Assembly: GCA_002633005.1 (NCBI GenBank)
Contig: NMRA01000103.1
Coordinates: 589,612 to 653,611, forward strand
Origin: Phoronis australis
Taxonomy: Eukaryota > Phoronida > Phoronidae
Reading direction: 5' to 3'
Length of the DNA stretch: 64,000 nt
Part shown: one piece after another, positions 46,601-51,934 of the stretch
Numbering within the stretch: position 1 is the stretch's first letter
How the letters are laid out: each line of letters starts with the position of its first letter
Notes under the pieces: model-generated
What the model was told of the DNA's origin: nothing
Database searches by the model: none
What the model saw: only the letters and a program-made list of their open reading frames with translations
Position numbers and translations under genes: made by a program

Positions 46601-46703
46601 ACAAATTAATGCTCTGTAAATATAATCATCGTCAGTCGTTCACTTACTCTCTCTCAGCACGGGCCTTGCGCCGAGCTTCTCGACGTGCTTCTAAATCACT
46701 CAT
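4565..46703 (-). CDS. Troponin I with long N-terminal extension and alternative exon arrays (whole gene model)
   Basis: Troponin I is the inhibitory subunit of the troponin complex on thin filaments. It binds troponin C, troponin T and actin and blocks contraction at low calcium. Sixteen coding exons join in frame to 418 codons. Exons 2-11 give an Arg/Glu-rich extension with an Ala-Pro stretch. The core begins at GLSPEKKKLLK (end of exon 11). Exon 12 is the troponin C-binding helix (KLIMERAMDDIKREQ) and exon 13 the troponin T coiled coil (KLYKRMYQLEEEKYEWELKI). Exons 14-15 give INELTIKVNDIKGKF and VKPVLKKVSK, the inhibitory region. Exon 16 has LAKLQK, corresponding to the switch region, and exon 17 TPDWRNNL, matching the conserved C-terminal DWR motif. 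Lengths near 180-300 residues are usual; the extra length is all N-terminal, as in scallop TnI. Minus-strand ORFs catch these exons only in fragments. Unusual points (two alternative sets, GC donor, NAGNAG) have separate entries. Family identity is near certain; exact isoforms need transcripts. Confidence 0.95.
5025..5065. repeat. hairpin with 11-bp perfect arms
   Basis: CAATTGGTCCA (5025-5035) and TGGACCAATTG (5055-5065), 19-base loop, inside the last TnI intron. Confidence 0.75.
8100..8175 (+). repeat. short tandem repeat, 3 units of about 25-29 bp
   Basis: Units around CAGCAGACGCGTAACTGAAT, the last diverged. Followed at 8181-8201 by a doubled GCTTCACATA. Confidence 0.8.
8353..8404 (+). 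repeat. 26-bp direct tandem duplication
   Basis: Two adjacent copies beginning AAGAGACACTAGGTGGCACA, one A/C difference. Confidence 0.85.
9539..10050 (-). pseudogene. decayed Penelope-like retroelement, C-terminal RT/GIY-YIG region
   Basis: Minus-strand frames carry, in the right order, several marks of Penelope-like elements. PYIKNLSEELSRTFRSHGV (about 10040-9965) resembles the segment after the reverse transcriptase thumb. VVYQLSC followed after a frameshift by SYIGETK is the GIY-YIG endonuclease core. A final open segment contains NWYSGKVKEVAYN then LNRDQGLRLPMVYD, the usual element C terminus, ending in a stop at 9541-9539. Stops and frameshifts between the pieces show it is dead. The reverse transcriptase itself was not found, so it is 5' truncated. 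Similar but non-coding flanking sequence continues to about 9200. Penelope-like elements are common in lophotrochozoan genomes. Confidence 0.75.
10318..10414 (-). CDS. TnI exon 16 (97 nt, phase 2-0): switch-like region and linker
   Basis: Acceptor ACTTTCAG, donor GAGGAG|gtgcga. Encodes LAKLQKISDKKGIQAQLKST then GKSQYAIEEKEE. LAKLQK sits where the hydrophobic switch segment follows the inhibitory region. If the donor is not used, translation adds Val-Arg-Cys and stops in the intron. Confidence 0.92.
10620..10665. repeat. hairpin with 13-bp perfect arms
   Basis: AGACCACAATTCT (10620-10632) and AGAATTGTGGTCT (10653-10665) around a 20-base loop. Confidence 0.8.
12055..12260 (+). repeat. dispersed repeat family E, left part
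   Basis: Shares ATCAATCTAGTCCATTGTTAA and TTTTTATCGTACTTCTTC with 61480-61620. Confidence 0.5.
12560..12735 (+). repeat. dispersed repeat family C, short copy
   Basis: Contains CCAAATTTCCTGAAG and a 3' end with GTCCGGACGACTAACAGATG, then GCACCCACACAAATATATGT plus GGGCAC, a near-palindrome. The same 3' end closes the longer copy at 36675. Confidence 0.6.
13047..13088 (-). CDS. TnI exon 15 (42 nt, phase 2-2): inhibitory region
   Basis: Acceptor GTTTCTTTCAG, donor GGGAAA|gtaagt. Together with exon 14 it gives GKFVKPVLKKVSKTEGK, the basic actin- and troponin C-binding segment that is the hallmark of troponin I. Confidence 0.96.
13781..13975 (+). repeat. dispersed repeat family B, copy 1
   Basis: Aligns by eye with 15493-15690 and 50298-50520: shared order is a GGxCTATxAAAATGG segment, GGCCAA..T, AAATGGC/GTGATTGGA, an ACTGTTCTCCA-like segment, GTTAGGxxTTGTTTTTxAAA, then TGTTCCACTTTTGCA and AGGGCTATCAAAAA. 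Confidence 0.65.
14353..14396 (-). CDS. TnI exon 14 (44 nt, phase 0-2): end of coiled coil, start of inhibitory region
   Basis: Acceptor TTTTTAATTTCAG, donor AAATT|gtaagt. Encodes INELTIKVNDIKGK plus two bases of Phe. Highly conserved in TnI (compare INDLNAQVNDLRGKF in flies). The gene would be non-functional without it. Confidence 0.95.
14397..17043 (-). other. intron between exons 13c and 14
   Basis: About 2.6 kb with one copy of a dispersed repeat (15493-15690). The 144-codon + ORF at 14881-15315 has no domain or homology that I recognise. I searched for a fourth exon-13-like copy and found none. Confidence 0.65.
15493..15690 (+). repeat. dispersed repeat family B, copy 2
   Basis: Same ordered segments as copy 1, including AAATGGCCGATT, TTAGGACTTGTTTTTAAAAT and TTCCACTTTTGCATAAGGGC. 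Confidence 0.65.
17044..17144 (-). CDS. TnI exon 13c: troponin T coiled-coil helix, version 3 (101 nt, phase 1-0)
   Basis: Acceptor TTTTATTGCAG, donor CTGCAG|gttgat. Encodes DLEKLVKKLYQRYASLEEQK then LDWELQNKKIALQ. It is the most divergent of the three (15 of 33 identical to 13b), losing the Cys and the RMY motif but keeping LY.R, LEE.K and WEL. Same composite junction residues as 13b. Confidence 0.92.
17232..17332 (-). CDS. TnI exon 13b: troponin T coiled-coil helix, version 2 (101 nt, phase 1-0)
   Basis: Acceptor CTGTTTTCAG, donor GTGGAG|gtattg. Encodes DLERICQKLYKRMYQLEEEK then YEWELKIRKQEVE. This is the version closest to the general TnI consensus. The composite junction residue is Thr after 12a or Ala after 12b. 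It lies 433 bases beyond 13a and only 87 bases before 13c. Confidence 0.94.
17766..17866 (-). CDS. TnI exon 13a: troponin T coiled-coil helix, version 1 (101 nt, phase 1-0)
   Basis: Acceptor GATTTTCAG, donor TCTAGAG|gtgagg. Encodes ALEKLCVQLYERMYALEDDK then YEWELRLGKQDLE after a shared junction codon. It shares 19 of 33 residues with exon 13b. First of three in transcript order. Its junction base pair TT makes the composite residue Ile after 12a or Val after 12b. Confidence 0.93.
18645..19157. mobile_element. 513-bp non-autonomous DNA element with 13-bp inverted ends (hAT-like)
   Basis: Ends are CAGGGCTTGGAAT (18645-18657) and its exact reverse complement (19145-19157). The sequence AGTTTA directly flanks both sides (18639-18644 and 19158-19163), which looks like a target duplication, though hAT elements normally make 8 bp. 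The interior has a poly-A run and repeated GCGGAAA motifs. Overlapping short ORFs inside have no recognised domain. Confidence 0.75.
19401..19557. mobile_element. 157-bp hAT-like miniature element
   Basis: Left end CAGGGGCAGATCCAGGAATT with a G-rich run; right end reads, reversed, CAGTGGTGGATTTAGAAGGG. These ends resemble the widespread animal hAT end CAGTGGCGGATCCAGG. CACTA flanks both sides directly. Internal sequence has the usual GGCC-rich centre. Confidence 0.7.
20816..21081. mobile_element. 266-bp inverted-repeat element
   Basis: Ends CATGCGCGCACCCAG (20816-20830) and its reverse complement CTGGGTGCGCGCATG (21067-21081), perfect over 15 bp, with further imperfect pairing inward through GGGAGGGTTCAAAT. 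GC-rich ends in AT-rich surroundings suggest a transposed miniature element. Target duplication not clear. Confidence 0.7.
22485..22605 (-). CDS. TnI exon 12b: troponin C-binding helix, version 2 (121 nt, phase 0-1)
   Basis: Acceptor AATTTCTCAG, donor GGAGCAG|gtaggg. Encodes KIIMERAAAELKQEALRKAE then EKEAHIRSLVEPITVDGLGA plus one base. It keeps IMERA, the VEP turn and G37 of exon 12a but differs strongly in the middle of the helix. Using both 12a and 12b would add one base and shift the frame, which supports mutual exclusion. Confidence 0.92.
22606..24634 (-). other. spacer between alternative exons 12a and 12b
   Basis: About 2 kb. The + strand has a 177-codon ORF (23320-23853) without any recognised domain, low-complexity or repeat signal; it is probably chance. 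Regulatory elements for exon choice would be expected here but none is obvious. Confidence 0.6.
24635..24755 (-). CDS. TnI exon 12a: troponin C-binding helix, version 1 (121 nt, phase 0-1)
   Basis: Acceptor TGTTGTAG, donor GATGAAA|gtatgt. Encodes 40 residues, KLIMERAMDDIKREQEAKAA then ERTRIITERVEPLEINGMDE, plus one base. This is the more canonical version: the EQEAKAAERTRII part matches the KEQERKAAERRRII of arthropod TnI. It shares exact length, both phases and 16 of 40 residues with exon 12b, so only one of the two is expected per mRNA. Confidence 0.93.
25341..25436 (-). CDS. TnI exon 11 (96 nt, phase 0-0): end of extension, start of core
   Basis: Acceptor TTTAACAG, donor CTCAAG|gtaaga. 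Encodes EERKQREEEEKKKKTKR then TGLGGLSPEKKKLLK. The SPEKKKLLK segment aligns with the TPERKKKLR start of the arthropod TnI core and marks the end of the extension. Phase is symmetric, but skipping would remove core residues. Confidence 0.93.
25893..25943 (-). CDS. TnI exon 10 (51 nt, phase 0-0)
   Basis: Acceptor TTGTATCAG, donor GAAGAG|gtaaca. Encodes EAEERQRQEEERRQKEE. Begins like exon 9 (EAEE). Symmetric and skippable. Confidence 0.9.
27460..27522 (-). CDS. TnI exon 9 (63 nt, phase 0-0)
   Basis: Acceptor GCTGACAG, donor CAGGAG|gtaggt. Encodes EAEEAAERERQAEEEARREQ plus E. Same charged-helix composition as exons 8 and 10, with which it may share an origin by exon duplication. Symmetric and skippable. 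Confidence 0.9.
27690..27870 (-). repeat. dispersed repeat family D, partial reverse copy
   Basis: Read on the minus strand it contains GCCAAAATGACCTGGAACTC followed by CCCGTCATGGGCC, matching the end of the 41090-41310 copy; the rest is diverged. Confidence 0.45.
28330..28415 (+). repeat. CACCACACGAAA-type minisatellite
   Basis: Irregular tandem units of about 12-15 bp rich in AACACCACACG. It produces a spurious Asn-Thr-Thr repeat ORF on the + strand. Confidence 0.75.
30384..30533 (+). repeat. 75-bp tandem duplication
   Basis: Two adjacent 75-bp units (30384-30458, 30459-30533) beginning CTTTCAATTCTTAAAA and ending AAGCCAC/AAACCAC, with about ten differences. Confidence 0.85.
32263..32844. 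mobile_element. 582-bp inverted-repeat element, TA-flanked
   Basis: TAACTCTTTCACTG (32263-32276) is mirrored exactly by CAGTGAAAGAGTTA (32831-32844). The outermost TA on each side fits a TA target duplication as in Tc1/mariner-type elements. The interior has no transposase. Confidence 0.55.
33516..33645. mobile_element. foldback element, relative of 51790-51934
   Basis: Arms GCCACCTGTTGG and CCAACAGGTGGTG with outer AAACTTTTTAAATCTG pairing imperfectly with CAGACTAAAAGATTTGC. The middle is a perfect inner hairpin, CTGCCCC-GTT-GGGGCAG. Confidence 0.65.
34009..34119 (-). CDS. TnI exon 8 (111 nt, phase 0-0): charged helix
   Basis: Acceptor ATTTCAG, donor GAAAGG|gtgagc. Encodes 37 residues, nearly all Glu, Arg, Lys, Ala or Met (starts ERRRRMQEEEEREAREIEER), a typical single alpha-helix or coiled-coil composition. 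Symmetric and skippable. Confidence 0.9.
34561..34641 (-). CDS. TnI exon 7 (81 nt, phase 0-0)
   Basis: Acceptor ATTGTAG, donor GCCGAG|gtaaac. Encodes APAPAVDDAAAEQAAAEEAE then RQRKEAE, a second short Ala-Pro stretch leading into a helical Ala/Glu-rich segment. Symmetric and skippable. Confidence 0.88.
34642..37310 (-). other. TnI intron 6
   Basis: Filled between about 35680 and 36675 by a degenerate repeat with internal segments like TTTCATGAAAATCTGAGAAA and a 3' near-palindrome of TATATA flanked by CCCACA. The remainder shows nothing. Confidence 0.7.
35680..36675 (+). repeat. dispersed repeat family C, long or multiple copy
   Basis: At least two internal related segments (around 35800-36050 and 36400-36560) with ATTTCATGAA and AAATTACCACxxGGTGAC-like motifs, ending GACGGCATAATGCACCCACA and a TATATA near-palindrome (36651-36674). 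Looks like a SINE-like or non-autonomous element with tandem internal modules. Confidence 0.55.
37311..37376 (-). CDS. TnI exon 6 (66 nt, phase 0-0)
   Basis: Acceptor TTACAG, donor CAAGAG|gtatct. Encodes DSSAA, a run of six Arg, then NYDEDESTTQE. Symmetric and skippable. The acidic end has several Ser/Thr. Confidence 0.87.
37870..38165. repeat. foldback repeat family A, copy 1
   Basis: GAAAGAACTGACAGTTTGTT on the left mirrors AACGAATTGTCAGTTCTTTG on the right, and outer AAATTGATCTCAA mirrors TTGAGACCAATTT. The same arms occur at 43755-44040. A left-half fragment lies at about 37685-37800. Confidence 0.65.
38691..38802 (-). CDS. TnI exon 5 (112 nt, phase 2-0): Gly/Ser/Arg and Ala-Pro linker
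   Basis: Acceptor CATTCCAG, donor GAAGAG|gtatga. Encodes AAAGGGGDEETTSSRRSRRR then an acidic stretch and APAPAPAAEEE. It is the only internal N-terminal exon with asymmetric phase, so it cannot be skipped alone. An Ala-Pro stretch in muscle proteins often forms an extended spacer that can touch actin; here that role is inference. Confidence 0.88.
38803..41847 (-). other. TnI intron 4 (GC-AG intron)
   Basis: About 3 kb, with donor CAG|gcaagg at its right end and acceptor CATTCCAG at its left end. Contains a reverse copy of a dispersed repeat at about 41090-41310. No gene seen. Confidence 0.75.
41090..41310 (-). repeat. dispersed repeat family D, reverse copy
   Basis: Read on the minus strand it gives GGAATTCCCCGTCATGGCGG, GAGCCAAATTCGTTG, GATTGAAGGGAAATTAAAAG, TGGCTAAGCCAATCTG and ATAGTTTTGCCACCGTAAT. 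Confidence 0.65.
41848..41913 (-). CDS. TnI exon 4 (66 nt, phase 2-2, GC donor)
   Basis: Acceptor TTGACAG; encodes DNNVEEDDVDRRRRERRER plus LN. The exon ends AACAG|gcaagg, a GC donor in otherwise perfect donor context. No nearby GT gives the phase needed for exon 5. The acidic-then-basic pattern repeats that of exon 3. Confidence 0.82.
43572..43658 (-). CDS. TnI exon 3 (87 nt, phase 2-2)
   Basis: Acceptor GCTTAG, donor TC|gtatgt. Encodes AATQDEESEVSDSLAK followed by an Arg-rich run ending RMEQS. Symmetric, so it could be skipped without a frame change. Part of the N-terminal extension, with an acidic then a basic half. Confidence 0.88.
43755..44040. repeat. foldback repeat family A, copy 2
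   Basis: Shares with copy 1 the inner arms (AACTGATAGTTTGTT and AACTGTCAGTTCTTC) and the outer AACTTGAGACCAATTT. Diverged, so an old insertion. Confidence 0.6.
44351..44372 (+). repeat. AAAT microsatellite
   Basis: Five or so AAAT units in intron 2 of troponin I. Confidence 0.8.
45505..45850. repeat. foldback region with 16-bp hairpin at its centre
   Basis: The centre (45704-45740) is ACAACATACTCCACCT, CGATA, then AGGTGGAGTAAGTTGT, pairing with one mismatch. Outside, CCGCACACACA (left) and TGTGTGTGGATG (right) also oppose each other, as do copies of AGTTGTCGC, suggesting a decayed 345-bp foldback element. Confidence 0.5.
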
Positions 46704-46739
46704 GATTGGAGATTAGGTGTCTTGGTAAGGAATGAAAAT
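46648..46739 (-). CDS. TnI exon 2: 5' UTR plus start codon
   Basis: Acceptor TTTGTTTCAG then 36 nt of UTR, then ATG at 46703-46701. An in-frame TAA lies 12 bases upstream of the ATG and position -3 is A, so this is the start. It encodes MSDLEARREARRKARAER plus two bases of the next codon, ending GAGAGA|gtaagt (phase 2). A short MS-LE-RR-AR opening is also typical of long bivalve TnI forms, from memory of the family. Confidence 0.92.
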
Positions 46740-48199
46740 CTGAAACAAAAGAGAACAGATTACAGGTCAAGTGATTTTTGTGAAAAATAGGACTTGAAAG
46801 TTTCTTTGCAGAACTTTGGAATTAGGCCAACTACCAGCCCTTCATCAAGGTTAGACCTTAATTTCAGATCTCGCGAGCATTCTTTTGCTTCTATTCATTG
46901 AAATGTGAAGCGAAATCAAAGTTGAAAGCGTTTTACAGGTTTATAACAAATTTAAAAGAAATAGTAGCTACCTCGCAGTTTAAGTCTGTAAGCAAACTTG
47001 GCAAAACCAGGGAGATCATTTGATGCTTTTTTGACGTACATTATCAGTCACACAGGGGCGAATAAGATAAAAATCTATATATCTTAGTGGACTCACTACA
47101 TGATGCTCAAAGTTTACCACAATTTGCCACAAGATCAGTTGCACCAAACAGGTGTGGCAGACGCTTGAAAAAGTCGGCAGCTGCTGACGAAAAGTCAATC
47201 AAAATTCTCCAGTGAGTCCAGTAAAAATCTTTATTTTTTCTGTATCATAACAATTAGTTTGAGTTCAAGTTTGAATCGTACCACATGGCAGTCAAATCAA
47301 AAAGGTAGGATAAAATCTCATCAATTTTTGACAAAAATAATTCCCAAAAATGCCTTTTTCTCATTTTTCATGCCAAGAATTGTGCAATGACACTTGGCTT
47401 ACCTCAAAATCAAACTGCTGCCTGGTGGCTTGGTAACTGGCCCTATTATGTTGCACACCCAGCAGAATTAATGGGAAACATATTATTGCAACATTAAACA
47501 GACAATTTACGTTGTAAAAGTCACATTTCTTGTCTAATGTTCAAAATTTAAAACCTAATCACATGTGGTTTTCACGAACTACTTAAATATGCTATTCACA
47601 AACTTTTAAAACGAAAATTTAAAATACTGTCACCCCAATGTGTTTATGATCGTCTCATCATCTAGATAATGATAAAATCAAAACTCAACAGCCTGAGGCG
47701 ATTCAACAGCATGGCATCTCTGATCTGAACCAACAGACTCTGTGGTGCGCAAACCAGTTGAGTTGCCCAATTTCAACTGAACCAGATTCTTTTCATGCCT
47801 AGGGTTTCAAACAATCTTGCAAACTTCAAGTGACACAAATCTTGAACATGGAAAGGCATATTATTTGGTGCTGCATATTTTTCATGGAAAAATTATCATA
47901 TAAATTTTTACTTATCGGCCATACTGTGTCCTAAATTGATAATTTTACCATACAGTCTACGATGGCAGGCAGACAAATCAGCGAGTCAAAAAAGGAACAG
48001 CAGGAAAGATCTGTGAGAGGTAACCAATGAAACACACAGCCAGTCCACTGAATTTTCCTGAGGCCCAAATTGGTCTCCTCAACAGAGCATCAACGACAGC
48101 GTGGTTATCCTCCATCATGAAGGATGACCATGATAGGGTGACAAAGCGGGGAGGAATTGCAGATTTAGGCAAGCCTCCAGTGTGGTTTTAACTCAGACC

Positions 48200-48690
48200 A
48201 CAGCACTTCCAAATCCAGATTAATCTAAAAGTTCATTGTTAATCGTTAATCCTTCTTGCAAGTCAATTATCTACTACAGTTCAACTAGCGCATCAATTTT
48301 CGCTAATTTTCATCATATTTCATCCGGTGAAAATCGGTCTTAGACTAACTTTTCACAAGGAATTCAATTTCAGAATCCTAACAAACATATCAATTTATTT
48401 TAGCCAGTGCTTTATTGCCATGAAGTCATGGCTTATGTCCTAATTGCCCTGCTCCATACAAAGGACCTTAGATCCAAGCTCCTGATAAACAGGTTAATTG
48501 ACTTTGACAGTGGCATGTGTACAAATCTAAAGGTGTAGTGAAATGAGAGAGCTTCAAATGCAGTTGAACAAGGGCAGATGATAGCCAGGGATATATAGTT
48601 GGACTGTCACATAAAACATGATAAGGTGGAAACAATCATTAACGGTGGAAATATCTTGAGTATTGAGTCAAGACCATCGCATACGTTCAT
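48200..48690 (+). repeat. dispersed repeat family E, copy
   Basis: Shares with 61480-61930 the order TCAATTTATTTTAGC, GTGTTTTA-like, ATGAAG...GGC, CAATTGCTCTGCTCCATA / TAATTGCCCTGCTCCATA, GACCTTAG, CCTGATA.ACAGG, TGTACAAATCTA. Confidence 0.65.
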
Positions 48691-49079
48691 GCACATCATA
48701 AATGCTAATCGTAACAATTTTGTTAGTGCGCACTTTCCGTGCCTCAAGGATTTGTGGAAGCAATGACAATAGCAAGTTATAGTAGATTAATATAAAAATT
48801 TCACTAATTCCGGAAAAACTAATTGTTAACATTGGTCTTTTTCATTTTTTAAAGTATTCTAACGCTGTTGTGAATGCCCAGTTTCTCAAAACACTGTCCA
48901 GTGCTAGGACTCTAATATTACTTTTCTCCCATAGTAAAAATGAAGAGATAAAATATCTCTTGTCAGCCATATTGTGTCTTAACTTTGTGAACTAAACTTC
49001 TTCAGTTCAAGGGCTGGCCCATAGGATTACTGCTGTTTAAAGACTGACTGTACAGAACACGAACAATATTCTGCAGAAC

Positions 49080-49250
49080 ACTCAAAAGTATTTAGACAAA
49101 ATTTCCCAGAATTCCCCATCATGACAGCTGATTAAAAGCCAAATTCGTAAGTAGCCATCGTTCACAACGAAGAATGAAGAGGAATAAACAAGTTAATACC
49201 GAGGCTAAGCCATAATGTAATTAGAATTTTGCCACCATAATTATACATAA
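49080..49250 (+). repeat. dispersed repeat family D, forward copy
   Basis: Order: AATTCCCCATCATGACAGCT, AGCCAAATTCGTAAG, GAATGAAGAGGAAT, GGCTAAGCCATAATG, AATTTTGCCACCATAATTAT. Also seen at 54540-54730 (forward) and, reversed, at 41090-41310 and in part at 27690-27870. Confidence 0.65.
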
Positions 49251-50297
49251 TGACTGGCAAACTGTGTTTTGTCTGATTGCTTCTGCCTTGTACTGTACAT
49301 TCAGCATAGGTCTTCTCATAGTCACGTCTCTGGCTGAGTTTCTCAAAGCATCTGTCAGATGAAAATCAAAACAGGGCACCATCCAAATGTGCTGGTTAGA
49401 AATACAGAGGCACTAAAGTTGAGCATAATTGACCTCTGTTACTATTACTATCTAGAGACATCTCACCTTTGGATAACCTGGTCTGACAGCCTCAACATTT
49501 CTAATGTGGAAGTCCTGTTAAATGTCAAGCCTGGCTCTGACTACTTGAGCTAAGAGCTCTTTAGCCAATACCCTCTTCACATATTATTCTAATAACCAGT
49601 AAGAAACAGAACTTTTGTTAGTGCAAACAGATCTAGACAAGCAACTCTCTGGATATAAGTAAGTGACGTATAGGGAGTTGTTAAAGATGCATTTCACACA
49701 GTGAAGCTGGTTAAAGATGAAAAATAAAATCTGGCCTTTTGCTCTCGTGAAATCGATCTCATGACATTTTTTAACTCTGATAAGATTCCGTTTCCGTTAC
49801 CAACATATTTCGTAATTTTTGTACACAATAAATGAAAAATCACTGGCGAGTTGCAGAAAAAATAATTTCTTTGAGTTTTGGTACAAGGCCGCAAAGTAAA
49901 ATGTAAAAACAAGCTATTCCAAAAATACAATTTCTTACCAAAGAAAGCAAAAGAGTGGCAGTTGACCTTTATAAGAAAGTCTGTTTTATTTCTATGTTTT
50001 AATTATCAGAAAATTAAACCAAGAAGAAAGTAACCTCAGAAAGGACAGGAATGAAGATGTCTATTCTTTCAGGCCATGGGAAGTGTTTTAGTTTTATATT
50101 ACAAGATAGATCTTAAAGGTCATGGGTAATTGCACCATGATCTTAGGTTTCACCTGTCCAAATAACTGCAAACCAAACAGAAAAACACAGTTCTCAAATC
50201 TAACACGTTAACTAAGTACTTTTATGAAGCAGATGGGATCGAAAATATGAAAACAAAAATAATAGGGCTGATGGGAAAAATTAATTAGTACATGTTA

Positions 50298-50520
50298 TAA
50301 GGTTATGCAGAGCCCTATGAAAATGGCCAAATCTGGCTGATTTTGTAACATGATATGTTGGAAATGGTGATTGGATTCATATAAAAATTTTAGATATTAT
50401 GCACTGTTCTTAAAAACCCTGTTAGAAATTGTTTCCAAAAAGTTCCGTTTTTGCATGCGGGGCTTTCAAAAAATAGGACATGATTTTCATGAAAATCTTT
50501 AAAGTTGGTTATATTTGAAA
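50298..50520 (+). repeat. dispersed repeat family B, copy 3
   Basis: Same ordered segments: GCCCTATGAAAATGGCC, TTGGAAATGGTGATTGGA, CTGTTAGAAATTGTTTCC and GTTCCGTTTTTGCATGCGGG. All three copies are in the same orientation. Confidence 0.6.
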
Positions 50521-51789
50521 AAAAAATCAAGTAATAATAACAATGCCTGCCCTGAAAGTGACAGCGACACCTGCTTTTAATTCCGAAGACTGACCAGAGC
50601 TACCAGTCACCATATTGAAGCAAAGACTGATACTCACAAAACATCAAGGAGTTGGTGTTGGTTTAAAAGGTATTTCCGTGTTTTAAATTTGCACTTCTTT
50701 TCCAGGATTAATATACCATCCTCCCCTTGGAAAAGCCCAACTGGGCACTTAAATTGGGAACTAAAAAATCAAGGGTAGGGCACTAAATCAAGTAATAGCC
50801 GCTTCACAATAAAATGTTTTGAGAAGAAGGGGTTAAGTGTTTACCCCACTGTAGCACATTTGCACACAAAACAGTCTATTTTCATCTGGCGATATAGCAA
50901 ATGTCAACACGTCAAACTACGTATATCTGATATAGCTTCTTATTCTAGTTTAAACTCTGATTTGTCCAAATTTCACTGCAAGGGTATCCCACATCGGGAG
51001 TATAAGCCTGAGTCTTTATTCTCAGTGAACAGTTCCCAAACATGTCTCCCCAAGCTGCGAGGGAAATTCCACTAGAAGATAATGTCACTAGAGGACGTGA
51101 GATTAAAACTTAAGTTCTAACCTTCAGTGGGTCTCTTGATTTCATGTCTGTTCTCTACATGGGAGGGTATCCTAATGTTTCAAAAAATATAGTTGAGTAC
51201 ATCCAAGACTGTATTACAATCAAGAAATGACAGATAGTATTTTTAAGAAATTATTGCACTCTTCAGTCAGACCACAAAAATCATTGTCTTAGTATAGGTA
51301 CTCCAGTCATCCGTTCTGTCAACGCAACCCCCGGTATCCATCCGTCCACGTCAACGCAACCTCCAATATCATCGAATAACTCAATGGCAGATCTATCACG
51401 TCAAAGAGGAGACCAATCACACACAATCCCTAAAAACGGCACGCTGATGGCATCTTTTTTGGTTGCACGTGGTCCACTTTTTACAACTGTGTCTTTTAGA
51501 CAACACTTTGCCTGTTTGCTGCTCACAACAGACCTGTTCATGATGTAAACCTGACATGCATTTAGATTTTAATTGTAGGTTGCCACTTAGTACAATGATG
51601 TCACCGGGGGCCATGAGGTCAAGTTCCATGAGTAGCCAACCTAATCTGGGCTTTAGTCTACGTCAGCTGCAACAAGCCATTCGCCAACATTATGGATTTT
51701 CCCAATAAAGATGGCATCTGACTGAGAGCCACTAATTTTTCTATAATGCAAAACTTGTATAAATAATGCAAGTCTTGAACCGTGTCACA

Positions 51790-51934
51790 TTTTTAAGTCT
51801 GGTCTGCATCATGTGACTCAATGAACATTCTGTAAGTGTCCCAGTTGGGGTGAAAGTCTTTTCAGACTTAAAAAAATATGTTCATTAGATCACATGGTGT
51901 AGCCAACAGGTGGCGTACAGACCAGACTTAAAAA
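51790..51934. mobile_element. 145-bp foldback element
   Basis: TTTTTAAGTCTGGTCTG at 51790-51806 is mirrored exactly by CAGACCAGACTTAAAAA at 51918-51934, with further pairing inside (ATGTTCATT, CATGTGA). Related in arms and in the CCAACAGGTGGC motif to the element at 33516-33645. Confidence 0.7.

Larger units (their letters stand above)
43659..46647 (-). other. TnI intron 2
   Basis: About 3 kb. Contains repeats at 43755-44040, a short AAAT microsatellite at 44351-44372 and a foldback element around 45505-45850. The 127-codon minus ORF at 44969-45352 has no recognisable domain. Confidence 0.7.
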
